Positions 33,341-43,002 are shown, counted from the stretch's first letter. The stretch is 64,000 nt of DNA from JADFXI01 sp963784135 (GCA_963784135.1 CAWAQG010000006.1:62001-126000), one strand, 5' to 3'. A program made the numbers and translations. Notes: generated by a model from the letters alone, not told the origin.

Positions 33341-34768
33341 ATGATGCTGAGCGCCAGGCATATACTCGAGGCAACCGGAGGGTCAATCATCACGGAGGAC
33401 ACTGCAGGACCCCGGACAGCGGCGCAGTTTTCGGAAGACATTTTTTTCGCAGGCCTTTCCATCGACTCAAGAACTATCAGGCAAGGGGAATTGTTTCTGG
33501 CCTTAAAAGGAGACCGCTTTGACGGCCATGATTTTGTTCAGGATGCACTCAAAACAGGAGCAGGGGCCATTATCAGCCGCGGCAGACCTGTCCGGCAAGC
33601 TGCCGGCAAAAGCACAATACTTGTTGATGATACGCTCTTTGCTTTGCACGCTATAGCGCACTCTATTCGAAAACAATTCGGCGGCAGCGTTATCGGCGTT
33701 GTCGGCAGCAACGGCAAGACAACTACCAAGGAACTCATAGCATCAGTTCTGGGAGTAAAGCTGAATGTGCTTAAGACGTCAGGCAATCTCAACAACCATA
33801 TAGGCATGCCGCTTTCGATGACTAAAGTGCAGGAGGATACAGGGGTCATGGTGCTCGAAATGGGTACCAATAAACCCGGCGACATAAAGGAGCTTTGCGC
33901 TATAGGGCTGCCGGAAACAGGCGTGATTACCAACATCGGGCAAGAGCATCTTGAAGGGTTCGGCTCATTGGCCGCTGTGCGTGATGCTGAACTCGAATTA
34001 TTGTCCAGTGTGAGAAAATTGATTATAAATGCCGATGACACATTCCTTATGGAAGGCATTGAAGATAGATTTAAGGGCAGGAGCATGACCTTTGGCATCG
34101 AGTCCGGGGCCGCCGACATAAGGGCGGAGGAGATAGAGCTTGCCGACAGTGCGGCGAGATTTGTCCTCTGCACCGGCAGCGGCCGTATCGTTATTGAGTC
34201 CAGTCTTCCCGGACGCTATAATATATATAATTCGCTTGCTGCGGCTGCTACGGCGTATGAAATGGGTTTTACGCCCGAGGACATCAAAAAGGGCCTGGAA
34301 TCTTTTAACGGCTTGCCTATGAGATCAGAAGTTTTAGTGCGCGGGGACGTGACATATATCAATGACGCTTATAATGCCAATCCCTCATCTATGGAAGAAT
34401 CGATCAAAGAGCTTGTGAGGCGCGCAAAGGAAGGGCATGGACGCAGGAGGGCCATTGCCGTGCTCGGCGATATGCTGGAACTCGGAACTTACAGCACGGA
34501 GGCGCATATGAAGCTGGGCAGGTGGCTTTCCGGGCTGCCTGTAGACATCCTGATAGGTGTCGGCCCGATGATGTCGTTGACGGTAGAGGGATTTCAGAAA
34601 AAGGGCGTGGCCGCAGGAAATGCCAAGGACGCAGCCTTGGAGCTTGAAAAGCTCGTTAGGAAAGGGGATGTTGTTTTAATAAAAGGATCACGCGGGATGA
34701 AGATGGAAGAGGCGCTGGCGTTTGTTGTGCCGGGCAACACCTCGGAAACAGCCGGGATGCAAAAATAA
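33341..34768 (+). CDS. murF: UDP-MurNAc-tripeptide:D-Ala-D-Ala ligase
   Basis: The 475-residue product (ATG at 33341, after AGAGGTC) has an N-terminal UDP-binding domain with GLSIDSRTIRQGELFLAL, a central ATP-binding GVVGSNGKTTTKEL, EMGTNKPGDIKEL, ITNIGQEHLEGFG and a C-terminal domain with INDAYNANPSSMEES and LGDMLELG. It adds D-alanyl-D-alanine to the UDP-MurNAc-tripeptide. Frame upstream to 33299 is open but outside the family. It lies 54 bases after murE. Confidence 0.92.
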   Translation: MMLSARHILEATGGSIITEDTAGPRTAAQFSEDIFFAGLSIDSRTIRQGELFLALKGDRFDGHDFVQDALKTGAGAIISRGRPVRQAAGKSTILVDDTLFALHAIAHSIRKQFGGSVIGVVGSNGKTTTKELIASVLGVKLNVLKTSGNLNNHIGMPLSMTKVQEDTGVMVLEMGTNKPGDIKELCAIGLPETGVITNIGQEHLEGFGSLAAVRDAELELLSSVRKLIINADDTFLMEGIEDRFKGRSMTFGIESGAADIRAEEIELADSAARFVLCTGSGRIVIESSLPGRYNIYNSLAAAATAYEMGFTPEDIKKGLESFNGLPMRSEVLVRGDVTYINDAYNANPSSMEESIKELVRRAKEGHGRRRAIAVLGDMLELGTYSTEAHMKLGRWLSGLPVDILIGVGPMMSLTVEGFQKKGVAAGNAKDAALELEKLVRKGDVVLIKGSRGMKMEEALAFVVPGNTSETAGMQK

Positions 34769-34783
34769 AAAGGGAGAGAATTA

Positions 34784-35866
34784 ATGCTTTACGAACTGCT
34801 ATACAGTCTCCATAATTATTTTAGTCCGCTGAATGTATTCCGCTATATAACCTTCAGGACCTCGCTGGCATCACTGACATCGCTTATCATAACACTACTT
34901 ATAGCGCCGAAAATAATCCGCCGGCTTAAGCAAATCAGCATTACTCAGCAGATACGGTCCAATGGGCCGAAAACTCATCTTGCCAAGGCAGGCACGCCGA
35001 CTATGGGAGGCATTATCATTGTCCTGTCCATTATGACGGCCGTTCTCCTTTGGGGCAATTTCAGAAATGTCTATACATGGGTATTATCAATAGCCCTGCT
35101 CGGCTTTGGGGCCATCGGCTTTATCGATGATTATCTCAAAGCGGTAAAAAGAAATCCGCAGGGATTGCGTGCATGGTATAAATTCGGGGCACAGGTACTG
35201 ATCGCCCTTGTCATCGGTATTTTCCTCTATATGAACCCCCACGACCCTTACAACACGGTGCTCAGCATCCCTTTTTTCAAGAAGTGGCTTTTTGATCTTG
35301 GTTTCTTTTACATCCCTTTTTCAGTTTTCGTCATTGTGGGAGCTTCCAATGCCGTGAATCTTACCGATGGCATAGACGGTCTTGCCATCGGGCTTGTTGC
35401 CATTGCCGCGCTTGCCAACGTCGCGCTTGTGTATGTTTCGGGCCATGCGCTCTTTGCCAGGTACCTGCAGGTGTTGTACCTGCCGGGGATTGGGGAGTTG
35501 ACGGTATTTTGCGGTGCGATGGCGGGGGCGGCCCTCGGCTTCCTGTGGTTCAATTCATACCCCGCCGAAGTCTTTATGGGAGATGTGGGCTCTCTCGGGC
35601 TTGGCGGCGCATTGGGGACCGTTGCAGTGGTCACTAAAAATGAAATCGTGCTGGCCGTAGTCGGCGGTATTTTCGTTATAGAAACGATCTCGGTTGTCAT
35701 GCAGGTACTGTCGTTCAAGCTTACCGGCAAGCGGATTTTTAAAATGGCCCCCCTGCATCACCATTTCGAACTGAAGGGTTGGCAGGAACCAAAGGTCATT
35801 GTGAGATTCTGGATTATTGGGATAATCCTTGCTTTATTTAGCCTCGCAACATTAAAATTGAGGTGA
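34784..35866 (+). CDS. mraY: Phospho-MurNAc-pentapeptide transferase (lipid I synthase)
   Basis: The 360-residue integral membrane protein has about ten membrane segments and the family signatures KAGTPTMGGIII, FIDDYLKAVKRNPQGL, NAVNLTDGIDGLA (catalytic aspartates), FMGDVGSLGLGG and MAPLHHHFELKGW. It transfers phospho-MurNAc-pentapeptide to undecaprenyl phosphate, making lipid I. It follows murF by 15 bases. Confidence 0.95.
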   Translation: MLYELLYSLHNYFSPLNVFRYITFRTSLASLTSLIITLLIAPKIIRRLKQISITQQIRSNGPKTHLAKAGTPTMGGIIIVLSIMTAVLLWGNFRNVYTWVLSIALLGFGAIGFIDDYLKAVKRNPQGLRAWYKFGAQVLIALVIGIFLYMNPHDPYNTVLSIPFFKKWLFDLGFFYIPFSVFVIVGASNAVNLTDGIDGLAIGLVAIAALANVALVYVSGHALFARYLQVLYLPGIGELTVFCGAMAGAALGFLWFNSYPAEVFMGDVGSLGLGGALGTVAVVTKNEIVLAVVGGIFVIETISVVMQVLSFKLTGKRIFKMAPLHHHFELKGWQEPKVIVRFWIIGIILALFSLATLKLR

Positions 35867-35871
35867 TAGAA

Positions 35872-36936
35872 ATGAAAAGATTGTTAACAGTCCACTTATT
35901 TTTTGTTCTTTTTTTCCTGCTGTTTGCCGGGAGGCATGCGCGGCATAATGCATATGCCGAGGAGGTCGGAGCGCGCGCGGCAGTGGTGATTGACGGCGCT
36001 ACCGAAAAGATTTTATATGCCAAAAATCCGAACTGGAAACTTCCTCCGGCCAGTACGACCAAGCTTGTCACCGCTATGGTTGTCATAGACAATATAAGCC
36101 CTGATGCCGTTCTTACTGTAAGCGAGAATGCGGCTGATACCCCTTCTGTTACTCCTCATCTGAGGGCCGGCGAGCGGTTTAAAGTGAGGGACATCCTGTA
36201 CCTTGCCCTGATGAGGTCTGTCAATGGGGCTGCTGTGGCCCTGGCGGAAGCGACAGCGGGGTCTGAAGAACGGTTTGCCGCTTTAATGAATGAGAAGGTC
36301 GCCGGCCTGGGCGCCGACAATACCCGGTTTATCAATGCATCCGGACTGCCCGGCCCCGGCCAGCACATAACTGCTTTTGATCTCGCCAAAGTGATGAAGG
36401 CTGCGCTTCAGTATCCCTTGATAAAGGAAATAATCAATACGAGGACAAAGGACATTTATTCCACTGAGGGAAGGCGCATCTTTGTAAAAAGCACCGACCA
36501 GCTCCTTTGGATGGACGACGATCTCCTCGGGGGAAAGACCGGCTATACCCGCGCGGCCCGTCATTGCTTTGTCTGCGCCGCACAAAAGGGCGGCAATATG
36601 CTGATTAGCGCAGTTTTGGGTGAATCGGTAAGGGATGACCTCTGGCACGATTCACAAGTACTCCTCGAGCGCGGCTATAATGTAATTACTCAGAAATCCG
36701 AACCGGTGATTTATTTCAGCAGCGCCGAAGATAGTCCGGTAGTGCTCGCTGCATATAAAAGCGGCGCGGCCCATAAGAGACACAGGATCGCCCGGCACAG
36801 GACAAGGAGAGGGGAGCGGTTGTCTGCGCAGAGGCACAGGACAAGAACAGCCCGGAAAGGCCTTAAGAAGAGAAGAGGCGGCCAGGTAAAAGTGGCGAAA
36901 AAAGGCAAGAAATTATCGGTAAGAAATCTGTCATAA
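35872..36936 (+). CDS. D-alanyl-D-alanine carboxypeptidase (S11 family), basic tail
   Basis: The 354-residue product has a signal peptide (about 1-28) and the S11 serine-peptidase motifs PASTTKLV (SxxK), SVN (in MRSVNGAAVALAE) and KTGYT. These define DacA/PBP5-type carboxypeptidases that trim the terminal D-Ala of peptidoglycan stem peptides. From about residue 295 comes a very basic tail rich in Arg, Lys and His (HRIARHRTRRGERL, KGLKKRRGGQVKVAKKGKK), where PBP5 would have an amphipathic anchor; it may bind the membrane or cell-wall polymers. The ATG at 35872 has AGGTGATAG before it. Its position within the dcw cluster, between mraY and murD, is unusual. Confidence 0.85.
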   Translation: MKRLLTVHLFFVLFFLLFAGRHARHNAYAEEVGARAAVVIDGATEKILYAKNPNWKLPPASTTKLVTAMVVIDNISPDAVLTVSENAADTPSVTPHLRAGERFKVRDILYLALMRSVNGAAVALAEATAGSEERFAALMNEKVAGLGADNTRFINASGLPGPGQHITAFDLAKVMKAALQYPLIKEIINTRTKDIYSTEGRRIFVKSTDQLLWMDDDLLGGKTGYTRAARHCFVCAAQKGGNMLISAVLGESVRDDLWHDSQVLLERGYNVITQKSEPVIYFSSAEDSPVVLAAYKSGAAHKRHRIARHRTRRGERLSAQRHRTRTARKGLKKRRGGQVKVAKKGKKLSVRNLS

Positions 36937-36967
36937 TATCTCCCCTTACAGTTTTGGAAGAACGGCA

Positions 36968-38368
36968 ATGGATGTGAAGGGCAAGAAGGTTATTGTTGTC
37001 GGTCTTGCGAGGAGCGGGGTTGGCGCCGCCAACCTGCTTCATAAGCTTGGCGCATTGGTCACTGTAACTGATAAAAAAAAATCTGAAGAACTGGGACCAT
37101 ATCTTGAGGAGCTGCAGCCCGGCATACGGTATTCCCTGGGCGGCCATCCTGCGGAATTATTCGAGACGGCAGACCTTATTGTAGTCAGCCCCGGGGTACC
37201 GCTTTCTATTGCGCCATTGAAGGCCGCTTCGGAAAGAGGCGCCGCGATAATCGGCGAGTTGGAGCTTGCCTATCAGTCAGCCTTCAGTCATAAAACAGCG
37301 TTTCTTGCCATAACCGGCACCAATGGAAAATCAACTACCACCTCCCTGTTGGATGCGATGCTGAAGAGGGGAGGTTTTTCGACGCTTATGGGCGGCAACA
37401 TCGGGAATTCCCTGACCCATGCGCTGCTGGAAATTAATGGCCGTTCAATGCAATTCCCTCAATTTATTGTGGCTGAAGTGTCCAGTTTTCAACTCAATAC
37501 GGCACATGCCTTCAAACCCAGGGGCGCGGCAATCCTCAATATAACGCCGGACCACCTGGACCGCTATGCCTCCATGTCGCATTACATCGACTCAAAGTGC
37601 AGAATTTTCCTGAATCAGGACCAGCAAGACTTTATCGTACTGAACGCGGATGACCCTATGACAGTGGAGATAGTGAAAAGGACAGGGAGTAATTTGCCGC
37701 ATAAAGAAAGAAATCACAGGGGGCCCCGGATCTTTTACTTCAGCAGAAAGAAAGAGATTACGGGCGCCTATTATAAAGATGGAGTTATTTATTTCAGCTT
37801 GCCCGGATTATCTGCCTTCACCCTGCATCCGTCCGCTTTTAAGATAAGGGGCGTGCATAATATCGAAAATGCTATGGCGGCATCGGTAATGGCGCTGCTG
37901 GCCGGATGCGGTCCAGGAGCCGTTGCCGATGCCCTGGCGGAATTCCCCGGCCTGGAACACAGGCTTGAATTTGTGCGCGACATGGACGGAGTTACGTTTA
38001 TTAACGATTCGAAGGGGACTAATGTCGGCGCGGTCGTAAAATCACTCGAAAGCTTTAATCGGCCTATTGTACTTATTGCCGGAGGAAGGGACAAGGACGG
38101 AGATTTTACCGGGTTGAGGCCTTTTATCAGAGACAAAGTTAAAGCGCTTGTGCTTATCGGCGAGGCAAGAGACAAAATCAGAAAGGCTGTGGGCGACAGC
38201 ACAGAGATATTTATGGGAAATAGTCTGGGGGAAGCGGTTGCGAAGGCGAAGGAACTTGCATCGCCCGGAGATGTCGTGCTGCTTTCTCCGGCTTGTGCCA
38301 GCTTCGATATGTTCAGAGATTTTGAACACAGGGGAAGACAGTTCAAGGAACTTGTGGGAAATTTATGA
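36968..38368 (+). CDS. murD: UDP-MurNAc-L-alanine:D-glutamate ligase
   Basis: The 466-residue product has an N-terminal Rossmann domain (KKVIVVGLARSGVGAA), ATP-binding ITGTNGKSTTTSL, GGNIGNSL, VAEVSSFQLNT, NITPDHLDRY, a C-terminal FINDSKGTNVGA and IAGGRDKDGDF, then LLSPACASFDMFRDFEHRG. It adds D-glutamate to UDP-MurNAc-L-Ala. The ending overlaps the ftsW start by 4 bases (ATGA). Confidence 0.94.
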   Translation: MDVKGKKVIVVGLARSGVGAANLLHKLGALVTVTDKKKSEELGPYLEELQPGIRYSLGGHPAELFETADLIVVSPGVPLSIAPLKAASERGAAIIGELELAYQSAFSHKTAFLAITGTNGKSTTTSLLDAMLKRGGFSTLMGGNIGNSLTHALLEINGRSMQFPQFIVAEVSSFQLNTAHAFKPRGAAILNITPDHLDRYASMSHYIDSKCRIFLNQDQQDFIVLNADDPMTVEIVKRTGSNLPHKERNHRGPRIFYFSRKKEITGAYYKDGVIYFSLPGLSAFTLHPSAFKIRGVHNIENAMAASVMALLAGCGPGAVADALAEFPGLEHRLEFVRDMDGVTFINDSKGTNVGAVVKSLESFNRPIVLIAGGRDKDGDFTGLRPFIRDKVKALVLIGEARDKIRKAVGDSTEIFMGNSLGEAVAKAKELASPGDVVLLSPACASFDMFRDFEHRGRQFKELVGNL

Positions 38369-39672
38369 AACAGTCATATGACCGGTGGCTCCTGTTTGTC
38401 GTAGTCCTGCTGATACTGGTCGGTTTGACTGCAGTCTATAGTTCCACTTCTGTGATTTCTCCTGACCTGATTGAGAAGTACCATAAAAAAGGTGTAACGC
38501 TCAGCCAGTTCGGTTTTATCAAAAAACAGCTCTTGACAATGGGTCTGGGGTTGATTGCCATGTTTATGGCCTTTAAAATGCCGCTCAGTCTTGTGCGGAA
38601 AATGGCGGTCCCCCTGCTTGTTATATCGCTTGTTTGTTTGCTTATGGTTTTTACGAAATTCGGCATCACTGCCGGCGGGGCCAGGAGGTGGATAAGGATT
38701 TGGCCATCCACCTTTCAACCCTCTGAACTGGTAAAATTGTGCGTGGTGTTGTTCTTGTCGTATTACATGAGCAGGGCGCAGTACAGCAAGGAAAAATTCG
38801 GTTCGTTTCTTGTCCCCATACTTATCATGGGAGCATTCCAGGTTGTTTTCCTGAAACAGCCTGATTTCGGAGCCGCGATGAGCCTTGGCCTGTTGACCAT
38901 GTCCATGTTGTTTCTTTCGGGTATAAGACTGCGCTATCTCTTTTCACTCGGGATATTGGTCATCCCTGTTGTCGCTAAACTCATGTTGGAGCCATATCGC
39001 TGGAAGAGGGTCGCTGCGTTCCTTGACCCATGGAAGGACCCGCAGGGAGGCGGGTTCCAGCTTGTGCAGTCGTTTATTGCGCTGGGAAGCGGCGGACTTA
39101 CCGGTGTCGGACTCGGCGAAGGCAAACAAAAACTTTTTTTTCTGCCCGAAGTGCATACAGATTTTATTTTCTCAATGATAGGAGAAGAACTGGGCTTTAT
39201 AGGGGCCGCTCTGGTTGCGCTTCTGTTCTTCATATTCTTTCTGAAGGGCATTTCAATTGCACGGAAGGCAGCCGAACCCTTCCAATATTACCTTGCCTAT
39301 GGTTTGTCCATCATGATAGCCATCCAGGCCATCTTTAATTTTGCGGTGGTCACCGGCATGCTTCCGACAAAGGGGCTGCCGCTGCCGTTTATAAGCTACG
39401 GCGGTTCATCGCTCTTTACAAATATGACGGCCGTCGGCTTGCTGCTGAACGTTTCGAGGAACCATCGCCAGGGGGCTGAAGCAGAGCGTGACAAGCTCCC
39501 CGTCCGCCGGCAGTCTCCTGGTACTGATACCGAAACCGGACCGTCGCTTAACAGAAGCCAGGCCGGCAGCAGCAGATATCAGTGGCAGAGAGGATATTGG
39601 CACAGCCGTGAGAACCGGCGGACCTCCGGAACGCGGCGGTTATTGGGGTTGCGGGGCGGACCGCGTCGATGA
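38365..39672 (+). CDS. ftsW: Septal peptidoglycan glycosyltransferase (SEDS family)
   Basis: The 435-residue protein has about ten membrane segments and SEDS signatures: YSSTS near the start, WIRIWPSTFQPSELVKL, PDFGAAM, the loop YRWKRVAAFLDPWKDPQGGGFQ and LPLPFISYGGSSL. FtsW polymerises lipid II at the septum together with FtsI. After residue about 370 a polar, Arg-rich tail of about 65 residues follows (RRQSPGTDTETGPSLNRSQA), longer than usual. The gene overlaps murG by 4 bases (ATGA). Confidence 0.93.
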   Translation: MKQSYDRWLLFVVVLLILVGLTAVYSSTSVISPDLIEKYHKKGVTLSQFGFIKKQLLTMGLGLIAMFMAFKMPLSLVRKMAVPLLVISLVCLLMVFTKFGITAGGARRWIRIWPSTFQPSELVKLCVVLFLSYYMSRAQYSKEKFGSFLVPILIMGAFQVVFLKQPDFGAAMSLGLLTMSMLFLSGIRLRYLFSLGILVIPVVAKLMLEPYRWKRVAAFLDPWKDPQGGGFQLVQSFIALGSGGLTGVGLGEGKQKLFFLPEVHTDFIFSMIGEELGFIGAALVALLFFIFFLKGISIARKAAEPFQYYLAYGLSIMIAIQAIFNFAVVTGMLPTKGLPLPFISYGGSSLFTNMTAVGLLLNVSRNHRQGAEAERDKLPVRRQSPGTDTETGPSLNRSQAGSSRYQWQRGYWHSRENRRTSGTRRLLGLRGGPRR

Positions 39673-40781
39673 AAGTTGTCATTGCCGGCGGCGGGACCGG
39701 AGGGCATCTCTTTCCGGGGATTGCGGTAGCGGAAGAGTTCAGGGGGAGAGGCCTTGCGGGAGATATACTCTTTGTCGGGACTGTTCATGGAATAGAGGCG
39801 CGTGTAATTCCACGGGAAGGCTATACGATAAAATTTGTCAGGGCTGAAGGGTTTGTCGGAAAATCTTTTTTCAGGCAAGTGAAAGCGCTTGCTGTTTTTC
39901 TCCTGTCGATTTTTGATTCCTACCGTATTATCAGGCTGTCAAGGCCGTCTCTTGTTGTCGGTGTCGGTGGTTACTCATCGGTCGGGATGCTGCTGGCGGC
40001 CCACCTTAAAGGCATACCGACCATGATACTGGAACAGAATTCGGTGCCTGGTTTTGCAAATAAATTTCTGGGGAGATTCGTCGACGCCGTTGCTGTGACA
40101 TATCAGGAAAGTATCGGTTATTTCCCTGCTGAAAAGACCTTTTTGACCGGAAATCCTGTAAGGAAACATATAATGCATAAAGACGAGCTGAAAGCTGATG
40201 AATTCTTCCCGCTTGATAAAAAGATGTTTACTGTTTTTATTTCGGGCGGGAGCCTCGGCGCGAGCAGCATAAACAACTCCATTATAGATGCATTGAATTA
40301 CTTGCTGGATTTAAGGCAAAATATTCAGTTCCTTCATCAAACCGGGGAAAAGGACCATCAGAAGGTAACGGAGGCATACAGAAGACTTGGATTTAAGGGC
40401 ATTGTGGTGCCTTTTATATACCAGATGGCAGAGGCATACACTGTTGCCGACATGATTATCTGCAGGGCAGGGGCGACAACGTTGGCTGAAATAACGGCCA
40501 TAGGAAAACCGGCGCTCTTAATTCCTTACCCGTATGCTGCATCCAACCATCAGGAATACAATGCAAGAAAACTTGAGGACATGGGTGCTGCGAGGATGTT
40601 ACTGGACAAGTCATTAACCGGTGAGGTGCTGGCGGATTGTATCAGGGAGCTTTACGGCGACGAACATGCACGCCGTGAAATGCAGAACGCCTCTGCGGCG
40701 TTTGGCAGGACCGATGCCGCTGAAAAAGTCGTTGATATCGCACTGAGCCTGATAAAAAAAAATACAGGCAATAGGCGATAG
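39669..40781 (+). CDS. murG: UDP-GlcNAc:lipid I N-acetylglucosaminyltransferase
   Basis: The 370-residue product starts with the G loop VIAGGGTGGHLFPGIAVA and has VGVGGYSS, LEQNSVPGFANK, FISGGSLGASSIN, ICRAGATTLAEI and LIPYPYAASNHQEYNA. It converts lipid I to lipid II at the inner face of the membrane. The very end (NTGNRR) is encoded by the GGCAATAGGC repeat that follows, so the original C-terminus may have been altered by that repeat. An ATGA overlap couples it to ftsW. Confidence 0.94.
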   Translation: MKVVIAGGGTGGHLFPGIAVAEEFRGRGLAGDILFVGTVHGIEARVIPREGYTIKFVRAEGFVGKSFFRQVKALAVFLLSIFDSYRIIRLSRPSLVVGVGGYSSVGMLLAAHLKGIPTMILEQNSVPGFANKFLGRFVDAVAVTYQESIGYFPAEKTFLTGNPVRKHIMHKDELKADEFFPLDKKMFTVFISGGSLGASSINNSIIDALNYLLDLRQNIQFLHQTGEKDHQKVTEAYRRLGFKGIVVPFIYQMAEAYTVADMIICRAGATTLAEITAIGKPALLIPYPYAASNHQEYNARKLEDMGAARMLLDKSLTGEVLADCIRELYGDEHARREMQNASAAFGRTDAAEKVVDIALSLIKKNTGNRR

Positions 40782-40893
40782 GCAATGGGCAATAGGCTAA
40801 ATAAGAAACAAAAAATAAAAAAAGAAACCCTGTGTTTTATTCTATGTTTTTTGTCTTTAACCCTATAGCCTTTAGCCCATTGCCTATTGCCTG
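40765..40893. repeat. Inverted repeat of GGCAATAGGC words between murG and murC
   Basis: The left arm at 40765-40799 (CAGGCAATAGGCGATAGGCA and more) pairs with the right arm at 40866-40893 (TAGCCTTTAGCCCATTGCC and TATTGCCTG). A roughly 65-base A/T-rich loop lies between. Similar tandem words occur at 31567-31596 before murE. Looks like a small dispersed repeat; it also forms a strong stem within the operon and contains the murG stop codon. Confidence 0.6.
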
Positions 40894-40910
40894 CATTATG
40901 GAGGGACCAT

Positions 40911-42290
40911 ATGTTTAATAAATACAGGGTTGTTCATTTTGTAGGCATCGGCGGCGTTGGGATGAGCGGAATTGCCGAGGTGCTGCACAATCTTGGCTAC
41001 GAGGTGACAGGCTCTGATCTCAGGGAGACTGAGACAACGAACAGGTTGAAAAACCTTGGGATAAAGGTATACATAGGACACGCCGGTGAAAATATAGACC
41101 ATGCTCATGTAGTGGTAATATCTTCGGCTGTCTCGCCGGTCAATCCTGAGGTGGTTGAGGCAAAACAGAGATATATCCCTGTCATTCCCCGTGCTGAAAT
41201 GCTTGCCGAACTGGGAAGGCTTAAATACGGCATACTGGTAGCAGGGGCGCACGGCAAGACAACCACGACATCACTTATTGCCACAACGCTCGGCGAGGGA
41301 GGGCTCGACCCGACAGTGGTCATAGGTGGGAAGCTTAATGCTATCGGCAGCAATGCTAAGCTCGGACAGGGTGATTATATAGTTGCCGAAGCGGATGAAA
41401 GCGACGGTTCATTTCTAAAGCTTAACCCGACGATAGCGGTCATTACCAACATTGACAGGGAACATATGGACTTCTTTAAGGATATTGAAACTTTGAAGTC
41501 GGCTTTTTTGGCTTTCATCAACAAGATACCATTCTACGGAATCGCCGTCGTTTGCTCGGAGAACAGATATACAAGAGAAATCATCCCATATATCGAACGG
41601 AAGACGCTGACATACGGCCTCAGCGACAGTGCGGACATATTTGCCCGTAATATCAGGAACGAAGGGACAAGGATGAGTTTTGAGCCTGTGATGCGCGGGC
41701 TCTCTCTGGGGAGTTTCACCATACCCATCCCGGGCCGGCACAATGTTTTGAACAGTCTTGCTGCAATAGCCACCGCCGTGGAATTGCAAATTCCTGTTGA
41801 CAGAATTTCAGAAGCTCTCAGGAAATTCAGCGGTATACACCGCAGGTTCGAGTTTAAGGGAGAGGCGAAGGGAGTAAGAGTTTATGATGATTACGGGCAC
41901 CATCCATCGGAAATAGCCGCTACGCTGAAGGCCGCCCGTGAATGCTTTGCGCATAACAGGCTTATTGTTTTATTTCAGCCCCACAGGTTTACGAGGACGA
42001 GGGACTTGATGGACGAGTTTGCCGTGAGTTTCACAGATGTGGACAGGCTCTATCTTATGGATATCTATCCTGCCGGGGAACAGCCGATACAGGGAATCAC
42101 TGCGGAAGTTCTCTTGAAAAATATGAGAAAGGCCGCCGGCGGTGCAATGCATTATGAAGCCGGACGGAAGGAAATGGTCGAGGCGATTGTCTGTGAACTA
42201 AGTCCGGGCGATGTGCTTCTCACACTCGGGGCCGGTGATGTCTATAAAATGGGAGACGAAATCCTGAAGGGAATGCGAGGCGCGGCGTGA
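40911..42290 (+). CDS. murC: UDP-MurNAc:L-alanine ligase
   Basis: The 459-residue product has VHFVGIGGVGMSGIAEVL at the N-terminus, VAGAHGKTTTTSLIA, EADESDGSFL, ITNIDREHMDFF, RRFEFKG and DDYGHHPSEIAATLKAAR, all typical of MurC, which starts stem-peptide synthesis. The ATG at 40911 follows GGAGGG; the frame is open upstream to 40887 but that part belongs to the inverted repeat. In many genomes murB (or a murB-like gene) follows; here it does not. Confidence 0.94.
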   Translation: MFNKYRVVHFVGIGGVGMSGIAEVLHNLGYEVTGSDLRETETTNRLKNLGIKVYIGHAGENIDHAHVVVISSAVSPVNPEVVEAKQRYIPVIPRAEMLAELGRLKYGILVAGAHGKTTTTSLIATTLGEGGLDPTVVIGGKLNAIGSNAKLGQGDYIVAEADESDGSFLKLNPTIAVITNIDREHMDFFKDIETLKSAFLAFINKIPFYGIAVVCSENRYTREIIPYIERKTLTYGLSDSADIFARNIRNEGTRMSFEPVMRGLSLGSFTIPIPGRHNVLNSLAAIATAVELQIPVDRISEALRKFSGIHRRFEFKGEAKGVRVYDDYGHHPSEIAATLKAARECFAHNRLIVLFQPHRFTRTRDLMDEFAVSFTDVDRLYLMDIYPAGEQPIQGITAEVLLKNMRKAAGGAMHYEAGRKEMVEAIVCELSPGDVLLTLGAGDVYKMGDEILKGMRGAA

Positions 42291-42400
42291 AGGAAACGCA
42301 AAATCAACCCTGCAAGTCCGCAAAATCAGGCAAGTACCGGGACTAAAGATTTACGGCAGAAGCAAACGCATATTTTAATCCGGCTGTCAACTGCTTTATA

Positions 42401-42727
42401 CTACTCCGTACTGTTCTTATCTTTGTTGTTTTGCCCGTCCATATTTGGGTCGGAATTGTTAAAGTCCCCGAGGGGCCTGGTAAAAGTATAATTGAACGGA
42501 TCGGCAACCAGAGCTTTTGCAGCCTTACCGGTACTGCCGCTGACAACACCGAAAGGCAGGGCAACTATAAAAAACGCTGTGCCTATGGAAAGCGTAAGGA
42601 AGCCCAAAGGCCTTACAGCTATTACATCAAATATGGTTTCCTCTTCCTTGTGCGTGTCCTCCGCAAAAACTGCGGCAGAGGACAAGATCATAATTATCAT
42701 CATGATGCATGCAATGATTTTCGTCAT
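42401..42727 (-). CDS. Small exported or membrane protein of unknown function
   Basis: The 108-residue product has a signal-like N-terminus (about 1-22, ending VFAED) and one clear membrane segment (LGFLTLSIGTAFFIVALPFG, about 41-60). It then has ALVADPFNYTFTRPLGDF, which recalls a family of about 100-residue proteins with a RPLG-type ending found in anaerobic deltaproteobacteria. Reading on the minus strand, GGAGGA precedes the ATG. It lies in the murC-ddl gap, opposite to the operon, and its function is unknown. The C-terminal Asn/Asp-rich tail is low complexity. Confidence 0.6.
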   Translation of the reverse strand: MTKIIACIMMIIMILSSAAVFAEDTHKEEETIFDVIAVRPLGFLTLSIGTAFFIVALPFGVVSGSTGKAAKALVADPFNYTFTRPLGDFNNSDPNMDGQNNKDKNSTE

Positions 42728-42807
42728 CGTCGATTCCTCCTTCTTTTGACAGTAAAGAAATTATAAAATGAAATTATATAGCATTCAATGTGAAAAGGTA
42801 TAGCTGC

Positions 42808-43002
42808 CAGGGCAAACGCACTATGTGTTTTTCGAGTAAAAACTAACTGCAATATTGCCATAAACTCCAACATTACGGCTTATAAGTCGTCATTCCCGCA
42901 GTCAGTTAGCGGGAATCCAGGTTATTTGTGTCTGGATGCCCGATTAAGAACTTCGGGCATGACGAAAATTTCGGCTTTCCGGCGCATAGTGCGTTTGCCC
43001 TG
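42808..43002. mobile_element. MITE (195 bp), copy 1
   Basis: It has perfect 18-bp terminal inverted repeats, CAGGGCAAACGCACTATG and its complement at the right end, and is flanked by a 10-bp direct repeat GTATAGCTGC (42798-42807 and 43003-43012). No coding capacity is seen. The inside contains GTCGTCATTCCCGCAGT and GCGGGAATCCAGG, which can pair, and TTCGGGCATGACGAAAATTT. Copy 2 is at 52429-52624. It is a non-autonomous transposon; the mobilising transposase is not in this window. Confidence 0.85.
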
